Shown here piece by piece: positions 44,822 to 54,345 of a stretch of 64,000 nt of DNA. The translations under genes and the position numbers were made by a program. The stretch covers positions 226,286 to 290,285 of the forward strand of contig NZ_CP059200.1 of assembly GCF_014251755.1 (NCBI RefSeq), read 5' to 3'. The stretch comes from Blattabacterium cuenoti (lineage in GTDB: Bacteria; Bacteroidota; Bacteroidia; Flavobacteriales; Blattabacteriaceae). A model generated the notes under the pieces. That model was given only the letters and a program-made list of their open reading frames with translations. It was not told the origin of the DNA and searched no databases. The first letter of the stretch is position 1. Every line of letters starts with the position of its first letter.

Positions 44822-46194
44822 ACTTCAAAAAAATTTCTTTTTTTTATTTTATAGGAATAGGAGGAATGGGGATGAGTTCCCTCGCTAGATATTTTCATAC
44901 TATGGGTAAAACTGTTTGTGGTCATGATCAAAATAAAACCTTTTTGACAAAAGAATTAGAAAAAGAAGGAATATCTATCAATTATCATGATAGTATAGAA
45001 ATATTACCAAAATGGGTATTATCCAAACAATGTTTGATTGTGTATACCCCAGCCATTCCTAGTCATCATAAACAATGGATGTATTTAAAAAAATATGGTA
45101 AAAATGTAAAAAAACGTTCTCAAGTATTAGCTTTCATTACAGAAAATGAGATTTGTATAGCCATAGGAGGGACACATGGAAAAACAACTACTTGTACCTT
45201 ATTAGGACATATTTTATATAGTTATGGAATGAATATCACTGCTTTTTTAGGAGGAATATCTGAAAATTATAAATCAAATTTAATATTGAATCATGTATTG
45301 AATGGAAGAAAAATTTTTTTGGTAGAAGCAGACGAATTTGACCATTCTTTTTTATATTTATCTCCTAATATAGCATGTATAACGTCTTTTGACCAAGATC
45401 ATGTAGATATTTATCCAAAAAAAGAAAACCTGAAAAAGGCTTATATAGCTTTTTCAAATAGAATCAAAAAACCATATAAGAAAATATTTCTTTGCCAAGA
45501 AGGATCTTGTCGATTCAATAACGCAATATATTATTCTGTACTACAAGGAGAAAATTATTATTCCGATCATCTTAATATAAAAGAAAATAAATGGTATTTT
45601 GATTTTCATACTCCTACAGAAACATGGAAATCTTTACCTTTACCTATTCCAGGTCAACATAATTTAAAAAACGTTACTGCAGCATTAGCTATTTCTGATT
45701 ATCTAAAAATTCCTAAAGAAGAAATCAGAAAAGCTTTATTTTTCTTTAAAGGGATCAAAAGAAGATATTCCATTCATTATCAATCTTCAAATAAAATATA
45801 TATAGATGATTACGCACATCATCCTACAGAAATCAATGCTTTGATCTCTACTGTAAGAGAATGTTTTCCAAATAAAAAGATATTGGGTATTTTTCAACCT
45901 CATTTATTTAGTAGAACTAAATTTTTTGAAAAATCTTTTGCTAAAAGTTTAGAACATCTTGATATTCTAATTTTACTAGATATTTATCCAGCTAGAGAAT
46001 TTCCCATAAATGGAACAAATTCTAATAGTTTATTAGAGAAAATAAAAATGAGTTCTAAAGAAATATCTTCTTTTTCCAAAATTTTAGAAAAAATTGAAAA
46101 AAAACATTTTGATATTATTCTAACAATGGGAGCTGGAAATATAGATACCTTAATTCTTCCTATCAAAGAATGGTTGTATAAACGATATGGATAA
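44818..46194 (+). CDS. murC: UDP-N-acetylmuramate-L-alanine ligase
   Basis: MurC adds the first amino acid, L-alanine, to UDP-MurNAc. The 458-residue protein has GIGGMGMSSLARYF, the ATP loop GGTHGKTTTCTLLG, VEADEFDHSFL, DQDHVDIYP, and DDYAHHPTEINA. It is full length with an intact frame. It overlaps the ftsQ start by 8 bases. No ddl gene follows, unlike in E. coli. Confidence 0.96.
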   Translation: MNFKKISFFYFIGIGGMGMSSLARYFHTMGKTVCGHDQNKTFLTKELEKEGISINYHDSIEILPKWVLSKQCLIVYTPAIPSHHKQWMYLKKYGKNVKKRSQVLAFITENEICIAIGGTHGKTTTCTLLGHILYSYGMNITAFLGGISENYKSNLILNHVLNGRKIFLVEADEFDHSFLYLSPNIACITSFDQDHVDIYPKKENLKKAYIAFSNRIKKPYKKIFLCQEGSCRFNNAIYYSVLQGENYYSDHLNIKENKWYFDFHTPTETWKSLPLPIPGQHNLKNVTAALAISDYLKIPKEEIRKALFFFKGIKRRYSIHYQSSNKIYIDDYAHHPTEINALISTVRECFPNKKILGIFQPHLFSRTKFFEKSFAKSLEHLDILILLDIYPAREFPINGTNSNSLLEKIKMSSKEISSFSKILEKIEKKHFDIILTMGAGNIDTLILPIKEWLYKRYG

Positions 46195-46927
46195 ATCAAT
46201 GAAAAAGAATAAAACATCCTTTATCATTATTTTATTATTATATATGATTTGTATGATCTATCTTTTTTATTTTTCTAAAAAAACACATCAAAACAGAACT
46301 TTAAAAAAATTTAATATTGTCATTGATTCCTTATCTAACAATCATTTTGTAAATGAAGAAATTATTAAAAATATTCTATTTTATAAAACAAAAAAAATGG
46401 AAAAAAAAATCGGTCAATTATGTATATTAAGAATGGAAAAAAAATTAAATCATTACCCTTTTATCAAAAAATCTGAAGTGTTTCTTAGTGTAGATGGAAC
46501 TTTAAATATTAAAATTTGGCAAAAAGAACCTATATTAAGAATCAAAAATGGAAAGAAAGAATCTTATCTTACTACAGATGCGGAAAATTTAGAACTTTCC
46601 TCTTTTTTTTCATCAAAAGTTGTATTAGCAAAAGGTCCTTTTTCAAAAGAAGAAAAAAAATATTTAACGAATTTAGTCAAATTCATAAACTCCGATGAAT
46701 TATTAAAAAACCAAATTATTAGCATAAAAAAAAATAAGAAAAATTCATTTGTTTTAATTCCAAAAATAGGAAATCATCATATTATATTAGGAAATATAAA
46801 AAATTTTAAAAATAAATTGAATAAATTAAAAGCATTTTATAATCAGTACCTAAATAAAATAGATATTAATCAATACAAAAGTATTGATTTACAATATAAA
46901 GACCAAGTAGTCGCAAAAAAAAGATAA
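46187..46927 (+). CDS. ftsQ: FtsQ-like division protein
   Basis: The 246-residue product has a short N-terminal cytoplasmic tail, a helix at about residues 10-28 (FIIILLLYMICMIYLFYF), a POTRA-like region (NEEIIKNILFYKTKKMEKKIG... HYPFIKKSEVFLSVDGTLNIKI), then the FtsQ beta domain (WQKEPILRI, YLTTDAENL). Topology and the place between murC and ftsA support FtsQ. Sequence conservation is weak. It scaffolds the divisome at the membrane. The ATG at 46187 or the one at 46199 could be used. Confidence 0.88.
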   Translation: MDKSMKKNKTSFIIILLLYMICMIYLFYFSKKTHQNRTLKKFNIVIDSLSNNHFVNEEIIKNILFYKTKKMEKKIGQLCILRMEKKLNHYPFIKKSEVFLSVDGTLNIKIWQKEPILRIKNGKKESYLTTDAENLELSSFFSSKVVLAKGPFSKEEKKYLTNLVKFINSDELLKNQIISIKKNKKNSFVLIPKIGNHHIILGNIKNFKNKLNKLKAFYNQYLNKIDINQYKSIDLQYKDQVVAKKR

Positions 46928-46931
46928 GTCT

Positions 46932-48296
46932 ATGGAATATCAAGATATAGCTATAGGTCTTGATGTGGGAACCACAAAGATTGTAGCTATGGTAGGAAGG
47001 AGAAATGAATATAATAAAATTGAGATCTTAGGCATAGGGAAATCTAAAAGTGTAGGTGTACATAGAGGGGTTGTAAATAATATTACTCAAACAATTGAAG
47101 CTATTCGTGAAGCGGTATCTGAAGCAGAGCATAGTTCGGGTTTAAAAATAAAAGAAGTTATTGTTGGAATAGCAGGACAACATATTAGAAGTCTACAACA
47201 TAATGATTATATTACTAGATTAGATTTTGAAAATGTTATCAGTCAAAAAGATATACAAAAATTAATAGATCAAGTTCATAAACTGATTATGCAACCAGGA
47301 GAAGAAATTATTCATGTTCTTCCACAAGAATATAAAGTCGATAGTCAAGCAGAAATAGGAGAACCAATAGGAATGTATGGAAGTCGTTTAGAAGCAAATT
47401 TTCATGTAGTTGTAGGACAAATTTCTTCAATACGAAATATTGGAAGATGTGTAAAAGCGGCAGGATTGGATTTATCGGGAATGACCTTAGAACCTTTAGC
47501 TTCTGCTGAAGCTGTATTAAGTACAGAAGAAAGAGAAGCAGGGGTTGCTTTAGTGGATATAGGAGGAGGGACTACGGATATTGCTATATTTAAAGATAAC
47601 ATTATTCGTCATACTGCCGTGATTCCTTTTGGAGGAAATGTCATTACTGAAAATATAAAAACAGATTGTTTGATTATTGAACGACAAGCCGAATTACTAA
47701 AAATCAAATTTGGATCTGCATGGCCAGGAGAAAATAAGGAAACAGAAATTGTTTGTATTCCTGGATTAAGAGGTCGTGATCCTAAAGAAATTTCTTTAAA
47801 ACACCTTTCCCAAATTATTCATATACGAGTATGTGAAATTGTGGAACAAGTCAATGTAGAAATAAAAAATTATGGAAATGAAGAACAAAAAAAAAGACTG
47901 ATTGCAGGATTAGTTATGACAGGTGGAGGTTCTCAACTTAAACATATTCGTCCATTAACAGAATATATTACTGGAATGGACGTTCGTATAGGTTATTCTA
48001 ATGAACATATAGCAGGAGGGAAAAACGGGATTATAAGTAATCCAGAATATGCAACATCTATAGGGTTAGTAATTAAAGGACTTGATGATAAAAAAAAATA
48101 TCTTTGTACAAACGCGGAGATGGAACATAGATATCATAGATATGATGAAAATTCTGAGTTGATTTCTACAAAGTTTTATAATAAAAATCGTAGATTAAAT
48201 TCTGAAGAGGATCAGAAAAAGAAAAAAAATAAAACAAAATCTTTTCTTGAAATTTGGGCAGATAAGTTCCGTCAAATATTGAATGATACAGAATAA
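46932..48296 (+). CDS. ftsA: Cell division protein FtsA
   Basis: FtsA is an actin-like ATPase that ties FtsZ filaments to the membrane. The 454-residue protein has the phosphate-1 loop IGLDVGTTKIVAMVG, VNNITQTIEAIREAV, the LVDIGGGTTDIAIF phosphate-2 motif, and LVMTGGGSQLKHI for adenosine binding. After a variable linker a C-terminal amphipathic stretch FLEIWADKFRQILND matches the membrane-targeting helix. All domains are present and the frame is intact. Confidence 0.96.
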   Translation: MEYQDIAIGLDVGTTKIVAMVGRRNEYNKIEILGIGKSKSVGVHRGVVNNITQTIEAIREAVSEAEHSSGLKIKEVIVGIAGQHIRSLQHNDYITRLDFENVISQKDIQKLIDQVHKLIMQPGEEIIHVLPQEYKVDSQAEIGEPIGMYGSRLEANFHVVVGQISSIRNIGRCVKAAGLDLSGMTLEPLASAEAVLSTEEREAGVALVDIGGGTTDIAIFKDNIIRHTAVIPFGGNVITENIKTDCLIIERQAELLKIKFGSAWPGENKETEIVCIPGLRGRDPKEISLKHLSQIIHIRVCEIVEQVNVEIKNYGNEEQKKRLIAGLVMTGGGSQLKHIRPLTEYITGMDVRIGYSNEHIAGGKNGIISNPEYATSIGLVIKGLDDKKKYLCTNAEMEHRYHRYDENSELISTKFYNKNRRLNSEEDQKKKKNKTKSFLEIWADKFRQILNDTE

Positions 48297-48307
48297 TAAA
48301 CTATGAA

Positions 48308-49666
48308 ATGAAAAAAGAAGATTTTATAAAGAAAGAAAACGATCAATTGGAATTTCCAAAAAATCGTTCAGCTTCCATCAAAGTAATTGGAGTAGGAGGA
48401 GGAGGAAGTAATGCTTTAAGTCATATGTTTGAACAAGGAATTACTGGGGTTGATTTTATTGCGTGTAATACAGATGCACAAGCGTTAAATAATAATCCAG
48501 TTCCTATAAAAATTCAATTAGGAGCTTCTATTACAGAAGGTCTTGGTGCTGGAGCTGATCCAGAAGTAGGAGAAAAGGCCGCATTAGAAAGTTTGGAGGA
48601 AATAAAAAGTATTTTAGATTCTAATACTAAAATGACCTTTATTACAGCAGGAATGGGTGGAGGAACGGGAACGGGTGCTGCTCCAATTATTGCAGGAATT
48701 TCTAAAGAGAAAGGAATTCTAACTGTAGGGATCGTTACAATTCCATTTCATTTTGAAGGAAAAATGAGATTACAACAAGCTCAAAAAGGAATAGAAGCAT
48801 TAAGAAAAAATGTGGATTCTCTCATTGTGATTAATAATGATAAATTGAGAGAATTATATGGAAATCTAGGATTTAAAGCGGGTTTTTCAAAAGCTGATGA
48901 AGTTTTAACGACTGCAGCTAAGGGCATTGCAGAAGTCATCACTCATCATTATAAACAAAATATAGATTTAAGAGATACAAGAACCGTTTTAAAAGAAAGT
49001 GGAACGGCTGTTATGGGTTCTTCTATTGCTGTTGGAGAAAATCGCGCAAAGGAAGCTGTTGTCCAAGCTTTAGATTCCCCATTATTGAATGATAATAAAA
49101 TTACGGGAGCCAAGAATGTTCTTCTTCTTATTGTTTCAGGAAAAATAGAAATAACTATAGATGAAATAGGAATTATCAGTGATTATATACAAGCTGAAGC
49201 AGGAAACAATGCCAATATTATAATGGGTCTAGGGGAAGACGAAGGGTTGGAAGAAAGTATTTCAGTTACTATAGTGGCTACGGGATTTCCTACGGAAATA
49301 CAGAGAGCTATTAATCATGAAGAAAAAAAAATATTTCATAGATTAGAAGAACCTTATGAACAAAAATTAAACAAAATGGAAGATATCCATTCTTATTCTA
49401 AACGGATTGATCCTGATTTTTCAAAAACTTATTCAAAATCCAGTCATTTAGAAAAATTTTATTATAAAAATAAAAAAGATGATTGTTTATCGAATCAAAA
49501 ACAAAACATTTTTGATCGGTCTATACAGACAAATTTTTTTAAAGAAAAAAAACATACAAAATACATGTTAGAAGATAGTTTTGATCTTCCGATTTCATAC
49601 AATGAAAATGAAAAAAAAATCTTAAAACGTAAAAAAGAAAATAATACAAATCGAGAGTTAAATTGA
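48308..49666 (+). CDS. ftsZ: Cell division GTPase FtsZ
   Basis: FtsZ forms the division ring. The 452-residue protein has GVGGGGSNALSHM, the tubulin signature GGGTGTGAAPIIA, NNDKLRELYG, the KADEVLTTAAKGIAEVI T7 loop, and the C-domain MGSSIAVGENRAKEAV. The linker after about residue 330 is Lys/Asn rich. The tail around DSFDLPISYNEN may be the partner-binding peptide in a diverged form. The final basic segment is unlike the usual compact end. Its TGA is overlapped by the TTG start of hisS. Confidence 0.96.
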   Translation: MKKEDFIKKENDQLEFPKNRSASIKVIGVGGGGSNALSHMFEQGITGVDFIACNTDAQALNNNPVPIKIQLGASITEGLGAGADPEVGEKAALESLEEIKSILDSNTKMTFITAGMGGGTGTGAAPIIAGISKEKGILTVGIVTIPFHFEGKMRLQQAQKGIEALRKNVDSLIVINNDKLRELYGNLGFKAGFSKADEVLTTAAKGIAEVITHHYKQNIDLRDTRTVLKESGTAVMGSSIAVGENRAKEAVVQALDSPLLNDNKITGAKNVLLLIVSGKIEITIDEIGIISDYIQAEAGNNANIIMGLGEDEGLEESISVTIVATGFPTEIQRAINHEEKKIFHRLEEPYEQKLNKMEDIHSYSKRIDPDFSKTYSKSSHLEKFYYKNKKDDCLSNQKQNIFDRSIQTNFFKEKKHTKYMLEDSFDLPISYNENEKKILKRKKENNTNRELN

Positions 49667-51072
49667 TCAATCTTCCCAAAGGAACCAGAGATTACTCATC
49701 TATCGAAATGAGTAAACGAAATTATTTAATTCAAACAATTCGAACACAATTTGAACTTTTTGGTTTTGATCCTATAGAAACTCCTTCCATAGAAAATATT
49801 TCCACTCTTATTGGTAAATATGGAGAAGAAGGAGATACCTTAATGTTTAAATTGCTCCATTCAGGTAATTTTTTAAAAAAAAGAATTTTAGATTTTTTAA
49901 AAAAAATAAAAAATGATCAAGAAATGGTTGTGAATCATGTTGTGGAAAAATGTTTCATTGAACATATGTCGAATAAAGCTCTGAGATATGATTTAACGGT
50001 TCCTTTTGTTCGTTATGTAGTTATGCATAAAAATGAAATCGTTTTTCCTTTTAAAAGATACCAAATACAACCTGTATGGCGTGCAGATAAACCTCAAAAA
50101 GGAAGATTGAGAGAATTTTATCAATGTGATGCAGATATGATATCATTTTCTTGGTCTTTATGGGAAGAAATAGAATTAATTCAACTTTGTGACGAAATTT
50201 TTACTAAATTAAATTTTCCTATTATTATCTATATTAATCATAGAGATATATTAAGAGGACTAGTTGAAATAGCTGGAATAAAAAATAATTTATGGAAAGA
50301 TTTTACTACATCTTTAGATAAATGGAATAAAATTGGACGCGATTTAGTAAAAAAAGAAATGCTTTCCAAAGGAATTACATCTTTATCTTTTGATAAAGTG
50401 GCATTTTTTTTTGATATGGAAGAAAATTTCTATCATAAAGAAAAACATTTAACTATAGCTTTACAAAATTCTGAAATAGGAAAAAAAGGATTACGAGATC
50501 TGAGTTTTATTTATAGAAAAATAAAGAATATTTCTTTACAAAAGACAAAATTGGAATGGAATATTTCTTTAGCTAGAGGAATGAATTATTATACAGGGAC
50601 AATATTAGAAATTGTTCCATTCTATAATAAGAGTTTTATTTCTATTGGAGGAGGAGGTAGATATGATCAATTAGCTCATTCATTTGGATTAAACAATATT
50701 TATGGGGTAGGAATTTCTTTAGGATTGGATCGAATTTATTTAGCCATGGAGCAAAAAAATCTATTTCAAACTGTTTCTAATTATCCTTCAAAAGTTTTGT
50801 TTATTAATTTCGGAAATGAAGAGGTTTTGTATGCATACAAAATAATCCAATTTTTGAGAAAAAAAGGAATTTCTACTCAATTATATCCTAATGCAGACAA
50901 AATAGGAAAACAATTTAGATATGCTAATGATAACAATATTCGATTTGTTATTAGTATCGGAAAAAATGAAATCAATCAAAATAAAATCAGAATGAAAGAT
51001 CTTCAAAAAAGAACAGAAAAAGAATACGATAACATTAACAACGTTGTGAATCAATTAACGAAAAAATTATGA
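49663..51072 (+). CDS. hisS: Histidyl-tRNA synthetase
   Basis: HisS charges tRNA-His. The 469-residue class II enzyme has PKGTRDYSS at its start, motif 2 in RYDLTVPFVRYVV and KRYQIQPVWRAD-P, REFYQCDADMI, ARGMNYYTGTILEIV (histidine loop) and GGGGRYDQLAHSFG, with GISLGLDRIY as motif 3. The first codon is TTG at 49663, overlapping the ftsZ stop as TTGA, because no ATG lies before the conserved GTRD. It is the only non-division gene of this operon. Confidence 0.95.
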   Translation: MINLPKGTRDYSSIEMSKRNYLIQTIRTQFELFGFDPIETPSIENISTLIGKYGEEGDTLMFKLLHSGNFLKKRILDFLKKIKNDQEMVVNHVVEKCFIEHMSNKALRYDLTVPFVRYVVMHKNEIVFPFKRYQIQPVWRADKPQKGRLREFYQCDADMISFSWSLWEEIELIQLCDEIFTKLNFPIIIYINHRDILRGLVEIAGIKNNLWKDFTTSLDKWNKIGRDLVKKEMLSKGITSLSFDKVAFFFDMEENFYHKEKHLTIALQNSEIGKKGLRDLSFIYRKIKNISLQKTKLEWNISLARGMNYYTGTILEIVPFYNKSFISIGGGGRYDQLAHSFGLNNIYGVGISLGLDRIYLAMEQKNLFQTVSNYPSKVLFINFGNEEVLYAYKIIQFLRKKGISTQLYPNADKIGKQFRYANDNNIRFVISIGKNEINQNKIRMKDLQKRTEKEYDNINNVVNQLTKKL

Positions 51073-51702
51073 TAAAATTGGATTAAGTGCTTTTTTCTTC
51101 CAAAGAAAAAATCCGACTATAGCCAATAGAAGAAGAATAATAAATAAAATTCCTGTTAATATAAAACCTTTCAAAAAATAAATAAAAACGGAAATTCCGT
51201 TTCCCACCATCCAAAATATCCAATTTTCTACTTTTTTCATGGACATTTGATACATACCCGAAAAATAAATACTTGTTGTCAGAATATCCATCCAATCAGA
51301 ATGATACTGAAGTTTTCCATAAAACAAATAAACCATTATACTGAAAATACAAGTGGATAAAAACAAAATAAAGGTATAAAAATAATCTTTTTTATTGCAA
51401 AAAGTAATAGGTTTTTTTTTATTTTTATCCTTTTTATACATCCATGTATACCATCCATAAAAACTCATCAACGTGTAATACAAGTTAATAATAAAATTTC
51501 CATAAAGAGAAGTATCAAAAGTTAAATAACTATATATAATAGTGCTAACTATTCCTATTGGATATCCCCATACATTATTTTTTTGAACATAAAATACACT
51601 AAATATTGTAAATGCTACAGCTGTTAATTCTAACATTATGTGAAAAAAACTATTATGATAATAGGGGGATAAAAGGATATCTATCCAATAATCATGATTC
51701 AT
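51067..51702 (-). CDS. pnuC: Nicotinamide riboside transporter PnuC family
   Basis: PnuC proteins carry nicotinamide riboside (or a related vitamin) across the inner membrane by facilitated diffusion. The 211-residue protein has seven likely helices, the N-terminal NNVWGYPIGIVSTIIYSYLTFDTSLYGNFIINLYYTLMSFYGWYTW core that is the family hallmark, and the second-half WIFWMVGNGISVFIYFLKGF. It lies downstream of the phosphopantetheinyl transferase gene. The substrate could be another B vitamin, since family members differ. Uptake would link this symbiont to a host-supplied precursor. Confidence 0.88.
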   Translation of the reverse strand: MNHDYWIDILLSPYYHNSFFHIMLELTAVAFTIFSVFYVQKNNVWGYPIGIVSTIIYSYLTFDTSLYGNFIINLYYTLMSFYGWYTWMYKKDKNKKKPITFCNKKDYFYTFILFLSTCIFSIMVYLFYGKLQYHSDWMDILTTSIYFSGMYQMSMKKVENWIFWMVGNGISVFIYFLKGFILTGILFIILLLLAIVGFFLWKKKALNPILS

Positions 51703-51707
51703 AGTAA

Positions 51708-52343
51708 TTATTTGTCTATAATATAAACTAAGTAATATTCTTCTATTTTTCGATAGAAAGCATAAAATCGCTTACTATAGGAATTTTTTATAATCCAGCA
51801 TGATACACAAGAATTGTTTTGAAGGTAAAAAGGAGAAACTTTATAATGATTTAAAAAACTATAAAAAATTCCTCCTTCTAGTTTATATAAACTTTCTTTA
51901 ATTCCCCATATAATATGTAAATAATCTTCTTCATAATTTGGATGAATAAAGATAGATTCATCATCCCTAATAAATTTTTTCTTTATTCTTACTATTTTTT
52001 TATCTTTTCGTAATTTTTCTATGTCTATTCCTATATGATAAGAACTTATAGCTATGGCTATTTTTTCAAAAGAATGACTTAAAGAAATATGTTTTCCTGA
52101 AGGAAAAAGAAAAGGTTTTCTTTTTTCATTATAAAAAATATTCATTTTTATACCTATATATCTCAAAGCAGAACGTATTCCTAAAAATTCTTTTTTTCGT
52201 TTTTCTGATAATGATAAAAAAAACATCTTCTCTTGATCTGAAAGATTCAGTTTTCTTAAAAACATAGTTTCTAAAAAATGTTTCCATTTAAAAACTATGA
52301 TCATAGTATGAAGAGTATGAAATTTATAGGTATAAAAATTCAT
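51708..52343 (-). CDS. 4'-phosphopantetheinyl transferase superfamily protein
   Basis: This enzyme family loads phosphopantetheine from CoA on to acyl carrier proteins. The 211-residue protein has the Sfp-type signature HIGIDIEKL and the metal/catalytic WGIKESLYKLEG, plus the upstream KPFLFPSGKHISLSHSFEKIAIAIS block with the Ser-His CoA contact. It is a single-copy candidate for making holo-ACP in fatty acid synthesis. It is followed by pnuC with a 5-base gap. The C-terminal part is short and poorly conserved. Confidence 0.88.
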   Translation of the reverse strand: MNFYTYKFHTLHTMIIVFKWKHFLETMFLRKLNLSDQEKMFFLSLSEKRKKEFLGIRSALRYIGIKMNIFYNEKRKPFLFPSGKHISLSHSFEKIAIAISSYHIGIDIEKLRKDKKIVRIKKKFIRDDESIFIHPNYEEDYLHIIWGIKESLYKLEGGIFYSFLNHYKVSPFYLQNNSCVSCWIIKNSYSKRFYAFYRKIEEYYLVYIIDK

Positions 52344-52406
52344 TCTATTTTAGAATTTTTTTAAATCTAGCCATTTTTTTTGTACTATTGTGAATATTAT
52401 TGAATT

Positions 52407-53432
52407 ATGTTGTATAAAGAAATTGAAAAAGCGTTAAAAAATGTTATTATTATTGATAATAAAAATATTGTAGAATCTGGTTGGGTAAAAAAAATAGATT
52501 TATTAAATAATGAAATCAGAATTTATTTGAGTTTATCCAATCCTGCTATGCATATAAAAAACAAACTCATCAAAGAGATAAACCGTTCTATAAAAAATCA
52601 AAATATTTTAGAAACAATCCGCATCAAAATAGAAATAAAATCAGATACGAAAATAAAACCTGAAATAAAAAATATCATAGCTGTAGCTTCTGGAAAAGGA
52701 GGGGTAGGAAAATCCACAATAGCAACAAACATAGCAGTTTCTTTAGTTCATATGGGTTTTTATGTTGGATTATTAGATGCGGATATTTATGGTCCATCTA
52801 TTCCATTAATGTTTAATCTTAAAGAGGAATCGGTGAATTTACAACAACATCGAAATGGAATCTTGAATCCTATTACTAGTTATGGAGTTAAAATTATATC
52901 TATAGGTTTTTTTTCAAAATATGGACAGGCTATTGTTTGGAGGGGTCCCATGGTAACTAAAGTTTTGAGACAATTTATGTATGAAATCAATTGGGGAAAA
53001 TTAGATTTTTTAATTGTAGATTTACCTCCAGGAACAGGAGATATTCATTTATCTCTTTTGCAAGAAATTTCATTATTCAAATTAAAAGGAATTGTTATCG
53101 TAAGTACATCTCAAAAAATAGCCTTATCGGACGTTAATCGGTCTGTAGGAATGTTTCGTATTAAATCTATTTATGTTCCCATACTTGGAATTATAGAAAA
53201 TATGTCTTATGTTTTTTCAAAAAAAACTAAAGAAAAATGCTATTTTTTTGGAAAAAATGGAGTAAGAGATTTTTCAAAAGAAATGAATCTTTTTTTTCTT
53301 GGAGAAATTCCTATGTTACAAACAATACGAGAATATTCAGATTTGGGAATTCCTATCGTTTTAAAAAACAAGGAGATTAGAAATCTCTTTATCAGCATCA
53401 CGAAAAATATGATCAAACAAATAAAATTATAA
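52407..53432 (+). CDS. Mrp/NBP35-type P-loop iron-sulfur carrier ATPase
   Basis: This 341-residue protein of the Mrp/ApbC family has an N-terminal MIP18-like domain (residues 1-80) and a deviant Walker A SGKGGVGKST at 95-104. DADIYGPSIP, WRGPMVTKVLRQF, FLIVDLPPGTGDIHLS and GIIENMSYVF follow. It should transfer iron-sulfur clusters to target enzymes such as respiratory proteins. The CxxC pair seen in many proteobacterial homologues after the ENMS motif is absent, with only one Cys there. The gene stands alone. Confidence 0.92.
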   Translation: MLYKEIEKALKNVIIIDNKNIVESGWVKKIDLLNNEIRIYLSLSNPAMHIKNKLIKEINRSIKNQNILETIRIKIEIKSDTKIKPEIKNIIAVASGKGGVGKSTIATNIAVSLVHMGFYVGLLDADIYGPSIPLMFNLKEESVNLQQHRNGILNPITSYGVKIISIGFFSKYGQAIVWRGPMVTKVLRQFMYEINWGKLDFLIVDLPPGTGDIHLSLLQEISLFKLKGIVIVSTSQKIALSDVNRSVGMFRIKSIYVPILGIIENMSYVFSKKTKEKCYFFGKNGVRDFSKEMNLFFLGEIPMLQTIREYSDLGIPIVLKNKEIRNLFISITKNMIKQIKL

Positions 53433-54230
53433 ACAAAGTTTTATAAATTCTTTTACTATTAATATTAGAAGAGATATAGATTTTTTGATTTCTTTATTAT
53501 AAAAAAATGGCTTAAAATCGGAATTTTTATGTTCATCATATTTTTTATATAATCCCATTATAATGGATATAGCAAATACTCGTAAATTCATATGTCTAGC
53601 TTTTATGACATCTGATACTATATCTATGCCTACACTATCTCCTCCCATAGATCGTATCATTGCATATTCTGCATAGGTTTTATAATTAGAATAAGGATAA
53701 GCGACATATACTCCTTTCTGAATAATAATATTATGATTCATTGCAATATTTTCTGCAATTTCTATCATTTTTTTATCATATGGTTCTGTAATTTCAAAAA
53801 ATCTATTTTTTATAAATTCTTTTATATTAGAACTTTCCGGAAAAAAATTAATATGATCCTTAACCAACATAACATCTCCCATTTTGTAGTTTGGATTGAC
53901 CCCACCAGAAATATTAATCAATATGAATTTGTCTATTCCTATATTTTTACACAAGACAATCGAGAAATTGTTTGTTCTATTTTCTTCAGAAAAAGGTTCT
54001 ATTAAAAGAACCACATTTTTATCTTCTATTTTTCCGAAAATAAATTTTCCATATAAATTTTTTTTTGAGAAAAGGGGTATTTCTTCATAAGAAATGGATA
54101 TAGGATTTTTGATCTCTTTTATCAATTGATCAAATTGATTTCCTAATAATAAAATTCCAAAATCAGGTTTTTCTTTGATTTTGTTTTGGATATATTGTTT
54201 TGATTTTTCTAAAGTCATAGTCATTAACAT
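53427..54230 (-). CDS. Purine nucleoside phosphorylase-like protein with lost active site
   Basis: The 267-residue protein aligns along its length with trimeric PNP enzymes that release purine bases. Fold markers are INISGGVNPNYKMGDVMLVKDHINFFPE, KGVYVAYPYSNYKTYAEYAMIRSMGGDSVGIDIVSDVIKARH, and RVFAISIIMG. However, most active-site residues of the family are changed. GSGLG became GNQFD, GRFHYYEGY became EPFSEENRTN, the FETPAE Glu became Lys in YKTYAE, GMSTVPEV became GIDIVSDV, and the SVITN Asn became Gly. ATG codons at 54230, 54224 and 54218 are possible starts. It may be a decaying gene or a binding protein. Confidence 0.75.
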   Translation of the reverse strand: MLMTMTLEKSKQYIQNKIKEKPDFGILLLGNQFDQLIKEIKNPISISYEEIPLFSKKNLYGKFIFGKIEDKNVVLLIEPFSEENRTNNFSIVLCKNIGIDKFILINISGGVNPNYKMGDVMLVKDHINFFPESSNIKEFIKNRFFEITEPYDKKMIEIAENIAMNHNIIIQKGVYVAYPYSNYKTYAEYAMIRSMGGDSVGIDIVSDVIKARHMNLRVFAISIIMGLYKKYDEHKNSDFKPFFYNKEIKKSISLLILIVKEFIKLCL

Positions 54231-54345
54231 AATAAAATTCAAGTTTTTATAAAATTATATTCTACAAATAAAATTCCAAAAAAAAGGAAAAAAATAAAAC
54301 AAAGGTAAATGGTTTGATTGATTTAATCATTTGATCAATTTTGAC

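Noticed and set aside
54317-54339. Inverted repeat ATTGAT / ATCAAT in the gap between murB and the PNP-like gene
   Set aside because: The stem is only six bases, AT-rich and without a following T-tract, so terminator function is not supported.
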